Shown: piece by piece, positions 55,513 through 63,247 of the stretch | How positions within the stretch are numbered: position 1 is the first letter of the stretch | How the letters are laid out: each line of letters opens with the position of its first letter | NCBI RefSeq assembly: GCF_014205055.1 | Contig: NZ_JACHMS010000001.1 | Location: 1,798,001 to 1,862,000 of the forward strand | Direction: 5' to 3' | DNA: 64,000 nt | Source: Streptomyces luteogriseus | GTDB taxonomy: Bacteria; Actinomycetota; Actinomycetes; Streptomycetales; Streptomycetaceae | The notes under the pieces: generated by a model | The model's input: the letters and a program-made list of their open reading frames with translations, nothing else | The model's database searches: none | Told to the model about the DNA's origin: nothing | Position numbers and translations under genes: made by a program

Positions 55513-56630
55513 GAGCCGTCCTCATCGCATCGAGTGAGGATCTCGGCCGCGACGGTACCGAAATCGCGGACCGTCTCCCGCACGACGGGCGCCCGTGGGT
55601 CGGGGACGCACTGGGCCCGCAGGCCGCGCAGCCGGTCCCAGGTCTGCTCGCCCCGCCGGTCGAGCCGGGCGGGGAGGTCGGGCGGGAGTGCCCTGGCCCA
55701 GGCGCGCAACGGCCCGTCGTCCAGGTCCCGGCCCTGCCAGCGCAACAGGAACTTCAGGCCTCGCAGGAGCACTTCGGCGCACACGAGCGGATCCGCCGAG
55801 GTGGTGACGGGAACCATGCGGCGTCTCCCGCCGGCGTCGGAGAGGTCGTCGAGCGCCTGGCCGGACGGGTCGACGATCAGGTGGTGTGCGGGGTCGTAGA
55901 GCAGCGTGTTGACGGTGAGGTCGCGCTGCCGGCTGTCCTGAAGCAGGTCGGTGCCGGTGGCGGGGACCGACGCGCCGTCGAGGCCGAGACCGAGGCCCCG
56001 GTAGTCGAGACTGGGACCGCCGGTTCGGGCGACGGGGTCGAGGACCGTGCAGACGAGGGTGTCGGGGCAGAAGCGCTGGGGGTGTTCCGCGCTGGTGCCG
56101 TCGAGGTCGAGCACCTGGCGGGTGGTCTCGGTGTAGGCCCCGGCGGGGGCGGTGCCGGTGAGGTCCAGGTCCTGGATCTCGTCGGGTGCGGCTCCGGACA
56201 GCAGGTCACGGGGGGCGCCTCCGCTGAGCCAGGTGCGGTGTCCCGCCGCGGCCAGGCGCTCGATCAGGGTGGCTGTGAAGGGAGGTGTGCGGGGGCCGTG
56301 CAGCAGGGCCCGGAAGCGGTCGGTCAGGCCGGGGTCCAGGTCGTCCGGCCGGTGGGTACGGGCGGAGCGGATCTGCTGGTCCGGACGATGGCCGGTGCGG
56401 ACCAGGCTCGGCTGGTCGGCCGGGTCGGTACTCCGCCGTGGCGGGGGGTCGGCGTACTCGTCGCCGACGAGGAGCAGTTGGTCGTCGGCCGGCGTGGGCG
56501 CGGACGACGCGGTGCAGGTGAAGCCGAGCACGCGCCGGCCCTCGACGGTGTCGCCGCTCATGATGGGCGCCGGGCCGCTCGTGGCCTGCGCCTGGTGAGG
56601 GACGATAGATGCGGTGGCGGGGGGCTTCAC
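55509..56630 (-). CDS. CCA-adding/poly(A)-polymerase head-domain nucleotidyltransferase
   Basis: A 373-residue protein. Residues 131-320 resemble the class II nucleotidyltransferase head domain: WLSGGAPRDLLSGAAPDEIQ has the GG..RD motif; Asp154 and Asp156 in QDLDLTGTAP match the two metal-binding Asp; QRDLTVNTLLYDP matches RRDFTINALAYD of CCA enzymes; and VDPSGQALDDLSDAG and VLLRGLKFLLRWQGRDL match later motifs. The tRNA-binding arm domains are missing, and a 110-residue N-terminal extension is unusual, so it may act on other substrates. Start GTG 56630 overlaps the previous stop (GTGA). Confidence 0.85.
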   Translation of the reverse strand: MKPPATASIVPHQAQATSGPAPIMSGDTVEGRRVLGFTCTASSAPTPADDQLLLVGDEYADPPPRRSTDPADQPSLVRTGHRPDQQIRSARTHRPDDLDPGLTDRFRALLHGPRTPPFTATLIERLAAAGHRTWLSGGAPRDLLSGAAPDEIQDLDLTGTAPAGAYTETTRQVLDLDGTSAEHPQRFCPDTLVCTVLDPVARTGGPSLDYRGLGLGLDGASVPATGTDLLQDSRQRDLTVNTLLYDPAHHLIVDPSGQALDDLSDAGGRRRMVPVTTSADPLVCAEVLLRGLKFLLRWQGRDLDDGPLRAWARALPPDLPARLDRRGEQTWDRLRGLRAQCVPDPRAPVVRETVRDFGTVAAEILTRCDEDGS

Positions 56631-58315
56631 CCCGCGGCGAGCCCGGTCCATCGGGCACGTCCCTTCTCGAGGCGCAGGGTGAGCGGTACGAGTACGGCGT
56701 CCGAGGCGCTGTAGGAGGAGCCGCCGTACCCCATGCCGGGGGCCGATCCGGGTTTCAGACGCAGGGCGGCGGCGTCGTGGAGCTGCTGCGGTGTACAGCT
56801 GATGTCCTGGTCCGGCTCGTCCACGCACGTGGTGAGGCCCGGGTAGAGCAGACCACCGCCTGGTTGCCGCAGGGGATGGGTGCGGATGGCCCGCAGGACG
56901 TTGCGCGGGCCGTCGTCGGAGCGGATCCAGTCGTGCTCTCCCGTGCTGCACGGGTCGCAGAGTTCCACGAGCCGGTCGGTGTCGCCTCGTCCCGCCGCGT
57001 CCGCGATGTCCCGGGCCAGCTTCCGCGCCGCGGCGGGCAGCCGGGCGCCGTGGTCGTCGACGGCGGCCACCCTTGCCGCCGGTTGTGCCGCCGACGACTT
57101 GGGAGGGCGTGCGGCGGCGCTCTCGGCGGGAGTGAGCGCGAACAGGGACACGCCCTTTCCGAGGACCGGTTCGCCGCCGCCGGTGGTGAGGGTGAGAGTG
57201 CCGGTGATCGGGTCGGCGGTCTCGGTGATGTCGGCCTTCCCGTACACCGGGTTCTTGAGACGTACGACCCGGCCCTCGGCTCCGAACGCGATGCCGAGCA
57301 TGCCGTTGCCGAGGTAGGTCCACCGCCCGTCGCGCAGGTAGTAGGAGACGGCCCGCTCGGGAGACATGACCTGGCAGGCGCTCAGAGCGCTGTAGGTGAG
57401 GGTGAGGCCGTCGCCCGCCCAGGCGAGATGGGTGACCATGCGCGGCAGTTCCACCAGGGCGTGGCGGAACGCGGCGTCGTCGGGGAGCGATCTGTGGGCG
57501 CCCGCGCCCGAGGTGCCGGGGTGGGTCTTGACGGTCTGGAGGGGCCAGCAGGCACCGTTCGACTCCAGGTCGGCCCAGGCGACGGTGTCACCGCCGGGCT
57601 TCCGCTGGGCCTCGGCGAAGGACGTCGTGCCTTTGTCGGGCAGCAGCGGGCGGACCGTGCCCTTGCGGTCGGCCACGACGAGGGCGCCTTCTCCGCGGTG
57701 GATGTCACCCCCCTCAGGCAGGAGGGAGAACAGGATGACGTCGTCGGCGCCTCCGGTCGCGAGCTGCGAGTAAGGGGAGAGCCGCTTGTCGAGTGCGATA
57801 CGCCGCGCCTTGCCGCCCGGCGGGAACAGCAGGAGGGACCTGCCGTCGGTGGCGAGGCTGACGGCGTCCTCGCCCAGGAAACCGAGCCCGGCGCAGGGGC
57901 AGGTGCGGGAGGCCAGCCGTCCGCTGCGCACGTCCAGGAGATGTATCTGTCCGGTCTGGCCCACACCCCCGGGGTCGATCCAGGCGAGGCGGCTCGCGTC
58001 GGGCGACCAGACGAGCTCGGACGGCAGTCGCTCGGTGTCGAAGGAGGACGTCGCCGTGCTGGGTGGCAGGTCGGCGGCCTTCCAGGTACGGCCTGCGGCG
58101 TCCGCCATCATCACGGCCTCGCGGGCGGGCTGGAGGAACGCCGCGACGGGATGCTGCCGGTCGGGTTTCCCGGTGGCCGTGGACGCGGGGCGGGACTTCG
58201 GGGCCGCGGGTCCGTCACCGGCGGAGGTGCACGCGGCGGCTGCGAGGACCGTGGCCAGGGCCAGGGCCCGAAAGCCTCGGAGGCGGTGTCCGGTACGGGG
58301 CATGAGGCGGCTCAC
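56627..58315 (-). CDS. Propeller lipoprotein (TolB-like)
   Basis: A 562-residue lipoprotein. The signal FRALALATVLAAAACTSAGD gives a lipobox with Cys at the end of AAAAC. The mature part has beta-propeller blades: LPSELVWSPDASRLAWIDPG, LVVADRKGTVRPLLPD, LAWAGDGLTLTYSALSAC. Probable sensor outside the membrane. GTG 58315 overlaps the previous stop by 4 bases; an ATG at 58303 is a weaker alternative. Confidence 0.85.
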   Translation of the reverse strand: MSRLMPRTGHRLRGFRALALATVLAAAACTSAGDGPAAPKSRPASTATGKPDRQHPVAAFLQPAREAVMMADAAGRTWKAADLPPSTATSSFDTERLPSELVWSPDASRLAWIDPGGVGQTGQIHLLDVRSGRLASRTCPCAGLGFLGEDAVSLATDGRSLLLFPPGGKARRIALDKRLSPYSQLATGGADDVILFSLLPEGGDIHRGEGALVVADRKGTVRPLLPDKGTTSFAEAQRKPGGDTVAWADLESNGACWPLQTVKTHPGTSGAGAHRSLPDDAAFRHALVELPRMVTHLAWAGDGLTLTYSALSACQVMSPERAVSYYLRDGRWTYLGNGMLGIAFGAEGRVVRLKNPVYGKADITETADPITGTLTLTTGGGEPVLGKGVSLFALTPAESAAARPPKSSAAQPAARVAAVDDHGARLPAAARKLARDIADAAGRGDTDRLVELCDPCSTGEHDWIRSDDGPRNVLRAIRTHPLRQPGGGLLYPGLTTCVDEPDQDISCTPQQLHDAAALRLKPGSAPGMGYGGSSYSASDAVLVPLTLRLEKGRARWTGLAAG

Positions 58316-61300
58316 TTCGTCTCGGCGCAGAGGTCGATGTAGGCGTGGCGTTCGCCGATGTGGGTTCTCCATTCCTTGGTGCTGAGACCGGCGCCACCGG
58401 TCCAGCGGCAGACCTGGTTCTGCCAGTCGATGCCGTCGACACGCCACAGGCTCACGGGCCCGGGCGCCTCGCCGGAGTCGACCGGGCTGGTCACCCCCGC
58501 GAGGAAGTGGCCGTCCGGCGACCAGGCGAGGCGGGTGATCCGCTGACCGCGGGAACTGTGCAGAGTGGGCAGGGCCTGAAGGCCGGTGGCGGTGTCGTGG
58601 ACGAGCACCTCGTCGCCGGCCGCGACGGCGACGTGCCGGCCGTCCGGTGCGAGGGCCAGCGCTGTGGGCCGCTCGGTCGTCCCGGGCAGGACGAGGGGCT
58701 CTCCGGTCTCCTTCAGGCCGGCGTTCCGGTAGCGCACGGTGTTGTCGCCGCCGAGCACGGCGATGAGGGAACCGTCGTGGCTCCAGGCGATGCGCTCGGC
58801 GCCGGGTGCGGCTGCCGCGCGGGTGGTCCCGGTCGTGAGGTCGGCGAGGACGAGGCGGGGGCCGTCCCCCGCTCCGGCTTCCAGGACGAGCGCCTGCCGT
58901 CCGTGCACGGCCAGACCGGAACCCTGCCCGACCTGGATGGTGTTCACGAGCTTCCAGGTCCTGGTGGACCAGATCGCCAGGGGGCCATCGGCGTGGCGGG
59001 CCACGAGCAGGTCCTTCCCGGGCACGAAGGCGACGTCGGTGAGGGCCCGTTCGGTGCTGCCGACGGCGCGGTCGAGGGCCTGAACCCGCAGGGTCCGGGG
59101 GACGTCTTTTCCCTTGCTCCACACACCGAGGACGGACCGGCCTCCGTACGTGCCGGCGGCGACCACCAGCTTCCCTCTGGCGGTGGCGTCACGGATGCCG
59201 AAACTCTGGAACGAGTACTGCGCGAGGGGGCCGTACGACTGCTCCGCCGGGTTGAGCGCGATCTCGGGGACGGTGTCGGGGTCGATGGTGTACACGCCAT
59301 CGGAGCCGTCGAAGGCGACCTGGGTCATCACCAGTTGGCCCCCCGGCCCGAAGTTCGCGACGGCCGACTGCACGGCGGGGCTGAGGCTGAGGGGGCCGGG
59401 CCGCCGGTCGAGTACGTTGACCCGCCCACCCCGCCCGGCGGCCACCACGGTGAAGAGCTCCCCGACCGCGGCGGTGACGGCGGGTCCGCCGCGCGGCTCC
59501 TCGAGATCCCGGCTGGCGATCGCCTGGTCACCGGTGCCCACGGGGACGAGGGCGGTGCCGTTGTCCCCGGCGATGACCACACTGCCCGACCGCTCGGCCA
59601 GGGCGCGGGGCGGGTAGGCGAGTCCGCCGACGGGAAAGGCGAGTTGTCGTCGGTGGCGCCGGTCCCAGGCCTGGACCCCCTGCGCGGACGCGAGGAGCAC
59701 GTCGGCGTCGTTGGCGGCGATCTGGAACGCCTCGCCCTGGATGTCGTCGCGCCGGATCTCGGTGCTGACCTTGTGGCTGTCCAGTCCGACCGCGAGGACG
59801 TCGTCGGACTCGACGAGCAGCAGTGCCCGTTCCTCCTCCGGCAGTTCACCGTTGCCGGCCGGTCGCGTGCCGGGCGCGACCGTGGCGTCGAGCACGCGGC
59901 CGGGTTCCATGGGGACGGGCCGGCCGTCCACCTCCTGGTCCCCGGTCCGCCGGCAGGAGACCTCCTCCAGCGTCGTGGTGTCGTACTGGGCGACGACCCC
60001 GTCGTCCCGCACCTCCACCAGTCGCACACCGCTGTTGGCGAACGCCGTCGCGACGGGCTTGGTGCCCTTTCCCCCGCACGAGGGGGTGCCGAGCCTGCCC
60101 ATGAGCCGGGGGACGGGCTCCAGGGCAGAGTAGACGGACACGGCCTTGCCGTCCCGGCCGGCGAGCAGACCGCTTCCCTCGTCGAACACGAGGTCGGTGA
60201 CGGCGCCCTCGGCCCTGCCGAGTTCCTTGCCGGTCAGCAGGTCCCAGGTCTTGACGTACGGGTCGTCCCCGGAGGTGTGGACGCGGCCCCGCTTGTCGTC
60301 GACGGCGATGCCGTTCACCGCAGCCGGGCTCGCCCGCCAGGACATCCGGACCCCGGAGTTCGCCTCCAGCACGTCGCGCATGGCCTGCACGGCGCGTGGG
60401 GTGTCCGGCTCGATGGTGTAGGCGGCCAGACCGAGCAGACCGGCGAGCCTCGGATCGGTGCCCCGTTGCAGCATCGCCTCGGCCGCCAGGTCGGCTGCCA
60501 GCGCCTTGCGGGCTTCCGCCTCGCCGGACTCGCTGACCGCTCTGATCACGGACACGCTGATCACCAGGAGGACGATCAGCACGGCCACCACGGTGACGCT
60601 CCACCGCTTCACCACCGGGAGGTCCCACATGCGCGCCCCGCGCGCCGCCTCCTGGACGGTCGCGGCGTACAGGAGCCCGCCGGCGGTGCCGCCCGGCAGG
60701 GCCCGCGCGGCGTCGGCCCGGTCAGCGGCGGGCACGACGACGTTGGTGCCCTCCCCGGCGGCCTTCAGCTTGGCCTCGTACCCGCCCACGGAGGCCAGCG
60801 TCCCGGGCCGGCCCGGGTCGAGAGCTCCGACCAGCGCCGTCCGCGGATTGACCTTGCGCAGGGCGGGCGGCCGTAAGCGGCGCCCGGCCCGTGCGACCTC
60901 GCCCAACAACACAGCGAAGGCGCAGCCGAGCGAGGTGTCCTCCACCATGCCGACCACGCCCTCCGCATCGGTCAGCGACCAGAGCACCGTGCTCCTGACG
61001 CTGTGGCCCGCGCCGTCCCAAGCGTCCCGCAGCGACTGCCGGAACCCCTCGTCGCCGCGGAAACCCGACATGATGCGGGGGTCGGGCAGCAGCGCGGGCG
61101 GTCCCTCCGGCAGCACGGCGGCGGTGAGGGTTCCCCGCACACCGCCGCGTCCGTCGTCGAACAGGACGGTCGCCGTGGCCACCGTCCGGGCCTCGGGGAG
61201 GGCGCCGTCGAGGGCGAGCAGCCAGGTCAGCGCGGGCAGGGCCAGGTCCCGGTCGGCCTCGGGCACGGCGTCGGTGAGGCGGCGCAGCCGGGTGGCATGA

Positions 61301-61806
61301 CCGGCTTCGGTCGCGGCCGCGAGGGCGAGCGCCGCGATGTGTTCGTAGCCCGGGTGGGCGTGGTTGCGGCGCAGCCACAGCAGCCCGGAGGCCAGCTCCC
61401 CGGCGCTCTGTCCGGCGTCGCCGACGAGTGCCAGCCCCATGGCCGCCGCGGCCCGGAGCGACTGGGCTGCGGCTGGCTCCTCCTTCAGATAGGGCGGGTG
61501 TCCGACCAGCGACCGGACGCTCGACGCCGCGGCCGCCCTCGGTGTCAGCAGCCGGTGCAGGGGCCGGTCCTCGTCGCGCAGCACGCGCAGGGTCGCGACG
61601 TCCTCGGCGGCCACCCGCTCCCGGACGTAGGCGAACACGGGCTGACCGGGTGACAGCAGGCCACGTCTGATCTCCTCGCGCTCCTTGAGCGGCGGCATCG
61701 CAGCCAGCAGAGGTGCGATGTCCACCGCGGGAGCAGGCTGGTCACCCACCGCTCGTCCCGATCCCCTCGACTCGACCCGGCGCGGGCGCCGTGTTGGTCC
61801 GGTCAC
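58312..61806 (-). CDS. Lon-like (S16) protease domain, TM segment and WD40 propeller
   Basis: A 1164-residue protein. Residues about 190-375 resemble the Lon protease domain: Ser292 in EDTSLGCAFAVLLGE corresponds to the GPSAG catalytic Ser, and Lys346 in VGGYEAKLKAAGEGTNVVVP aligns with the catalytic Lys of Lon (GGLKEKLLAAHRGG). There is no AAA+ domain. One TM helix follows (402-421, WSVTVVAVLIVLLVISVSVI), then a long WD40/YVTN-like propeller (about 485-1160; LALAPDGRHVAVAAGDEVLV). The N-terminal 190 residues are helical. The TTA codon at 60874-60876 (Leu311) implies bldA control. GTG start; first gene of the operon. Ser-Lys dyad spacing is 54 residues instead of 43. Confidence 0.82.
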   Translation of the reverse strand: MTGPTRRPRRVESRGSGRAVGDQPAPAVDIAPLLAAMPPLKEREEIRRGLLSPGQPVFAYVRERVAAEDVATLRVLRDEDRPLHRLLTPRAAAASSVRSLVGHPPYLKEEPAAAQSLRAAAAMGLALVGDAGQSAGELASGLLWLRRNHAHPGYEHIAALALAAATEAGHATRLRRLTDAVPEADRDLALPALTWLLALDGALPEARTVATATVLFDDGRGGVRGTLTAAVLPEGPPALLPDPRIMSGFRGDEGFRQSLRDAWDGAGHSVRSTVLWSLTDAEGVVGMVEDTSLGCAFAVLLGEVARAGRRLRPPALRKVNPRTALVGALDPGRPGTLASVGGYEAKLKAAGEGTNVVVPAADRADAARALPGGTAGGLLYAATVQEAARGARMWDLPVVKRWSVTVVAVLIVLLVISVSVIRAVSESGEAEARKALAADLAAEAMLQRGTDPRLAGLLGLAAYTIEPDTPRAVQAMRDVLEANSGVRMSWRASPAAVNGIAVDDKRGRVHTSGDDPYVKTWDLLTGKELGRAEGAVTDLVFDEGSGLLAGRDGKAVSVYSALEPVPRLMGRLGTPSCGGKGTKPVATAFANSGVRLVEVRDDGVVAQYDTTTLEEVSCRRTGDQEVDGRPVPMEPGRVLDATVAPGTRPAGNGELPEEERALLLVESDDVLAVGLDSHKVSTEIRRDDIQGEAFQIAANDADVLLASAQGVQAWDRRHRRQLAFPVGGLAYPPRALAERSGSVVIAGDNGTALVPVGTGDQAIASRDLEEPRGGPAVTAAVGELFTVVAAGRGGRVNVLDRRPGPLSLSPAVQSAVANFGPGGQLVMTQVAFDGSDGVYTIDPDTVPEIALNPAEQSYGPLAQYSFQSFGIRDATARGKLVVAAGTYGGRSVLGVWSKGKDVPRTLRVQALDRAVGSTERALTDVAFVPGKDLLVARHADGPLAIWSTRTWKLVNTIQVGQGSGLAVHGRQALVLEAGAGDGPRLVLADLTTGTTRAAAAPGAERIAWSHDGSLIAVLGGDNTVRYRNAGLKETGEPLVLPGTTERPTALALAPDGRHVAVAAGDEVLVHDTATGLQALPTLHSSRGQRITRLAWSPDGHFLAGVTSPVDSGEAPGPVSLWRVDGIDWQNQVCRWTGGAGLSTKEWRTHIGERHAYIDLCAETK

Positions 61807-61939
61807 TCAGTGTGGCAGGGGAGGGGCTCTGCCTTCAGGCGAATCGTGGGATATCTCCCGCGCCCGGCGTCCGACCACGTGGGTACTCTCGGGGCGGCGG
61901 ACGTGTGACCTTCGCCGCTCCCCCCGCCAGGGCTGTGCA

Positions 61940-61960
61940 GCTACGTTACTCATAAGTAGC
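61940..61960. promoter_or_regulatory. Palindromic operator candidate upstream of fadA
   Basis: GCTAC (61940-61944) and GTAGC (61956-61960) flank TTACTCATAAGTA, itself a TACT-CATA-AGTA palindrome (61947-61958). It lies 70 bases before fadA in the divergent gap to the Lon-like gene and fits a TetR-type fatty-acid regulator site. Confidence 0.5.
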
Positions 61961-62029
61961 ATGGGGCCTGAGCGCGCGCTCAGCGCATCGCAGCAGCAAT
62001 GCAGATCCTGACCCTGGAGGAGAGCCATC

Positions 62030-63247
62030 GTGCCTCGTACCGTCAGGGACGTCGTCTTCGTCGACGGCGTCCGCACCCCGTTCGGCAAGGCGGGCCCGAA
62101 GGGCATCTACCACGAGACCCGTGCCGACGACCTCGTCGTGAAGGCGATCCGGGAGCTGCTGCGCCGCAACCCCGGACTCGACCCGAAGAAGATCGACGAG
62201 GTCGCCATCGCCGCGACCACGCAGATCGGTGACCAGGGCCTGACCATCGGCCGCACCGCCGGGATCCTCGCGGGTCTCCCGCAGTCCGTGCCGGGCTACT
62301 CCATCGACCGCATGTGCGCCGGCGCCCTGACGGCCGTGACCTCGGTCGCCGGCTCCGTCGCCTTCGGCGCCTACGACATCGCCATCGCGGGCGGTGTCGA
62401 GCACATGGGCCGCCACCCCATGGGCGAGGGCGTGGACCCGAACCCGCGGTTCGTCTCCGAGAAGCTGGTCGACGAGTCGGCCCTGTTCATGGGCATGACC
62501 GCGGAGAACCTGCACGACCGCTACCCGCAGATCACCAAGCAGCGCGCCGACGAATACGCCGTGCGCTCCCAGGAGAAGGCCGCCAAGGCGTACGCCAACG
62601 GCAAGATCCAGGCCGACCTGGTGCCGGTCTCGGTGCGCCGCACCTCCCCCGAGGCCGGTGAGACGGGCTGGGGCCTGGTCACCGCCGACGAGCCGATGCG
62701 CCCGGGCACGACCCTGGAGAACCTCTCCGGCCTGAAGACCCCGTTCCGTGTGCACGGCCGGGTCACCGCCGGTAACGCGGCCGGTCTGAACGACGGCGCC
62801 ACCGCCTCGCTCATCGCCTCCGAGGACTTCGCGCGGGAGCACGACCTCCCCGTGAAGATGCGCCTGGTCTCCTACTCCTTCGCGGGTGTCGAGCCGGAGG
62901 TCATGGGCTACGGCCCGATCCCGGCGACGGAGAAGGCGCTGGCCCAGGCGGGCCTGTCGATCTCCGACATCGGCCTGTTCGAGATCAACGAGGCCTTCGC
63001 CGTCCAGGTCCTGGCCTTCCTGGACCACTACGGCATCGCCGACGACGACGAGCGCGTCAACCAGTACGGCGGCGCCATCGCGTTCGGCCACCCGCTGGCC
63101 TCCTCCGGCGTCCGCCTGATGACGCAACTGGCCCGCCAGTTCGAGGAGCAGCCGCACGTCCGCTACGGCCTGACCACCATGTGCGTCGGCTTCGGCATGG
63201 GCGCGACGGTCATCTGGGAGAACCCGCACTTCGAGGGGGACAAGTGA
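62030..63247 (+). CDS. fadA: Acetyl-CoA C-acyltransferase (3-ketoacyl-CoA thiolase)
   Basis: A 405-residue thiolase, last step of fatty-acid beta-oxidation. Catalytic Cys96 lies in SIDRMCAGALTAV; the His/Asn motif is INEAFAVQ; GGAIAFGHPLASSG and the second Cys in TMCVGFGMG complete the site. GTG 62030 follows GGAGGAG. It overlaps fadB by 4 bases (GTGA). Divergent from the Lon-like operon. A palindrome upstream is probably its operator. Confidence 0.96.
   Translation: MPRTVRDVVFVDGVRTPFGKAGPKGIYHETRADDLVVKAIRELLRRNPGLDPKKIDEVAIAATTQIGDQGLTIGRTAGILAGLPQSVPGYSIDRMCAGALTAVTSVAGSVAFGAYDIAIAGGVEHMGRHPMGEGVDPNPRFVSEKLVDESALFMGMTAENLHDRYPQITKQRADEYAVRSQEKAAKAYANGKIQADLVPVSVRRTSPEAGETGWGLVTADEPMRPGTTLENLSGLKTPFRVHGRVTAGNAAGLNDGATASLIASEDFAREHDLPVKMRLVSYSFAGVEPEVMGYGPIPATEKALAQAGLSISDIGLFEINEAFAVQVLAFLDHYGIADDDERVNQYGGAIAFGHPLASSGVRLMTQLARQFEEQPHVRYGLTTMCVGFGMGATVIWENPHFEGDK

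Noticed and set aside
55509..56630. Housekeeping tRNA CCA-adding enzyme
   Set aside because: It lacks the tRNA-binding arm domains and is in an accessory operon; the main enzyme is expected elsewhere.
2..61806. The Hsp70/TIR and NTase/SLATT operons as one system
   Set aside because: They are about 41 kb apart with core genes between and share no gene families; only the TTA codons link them.
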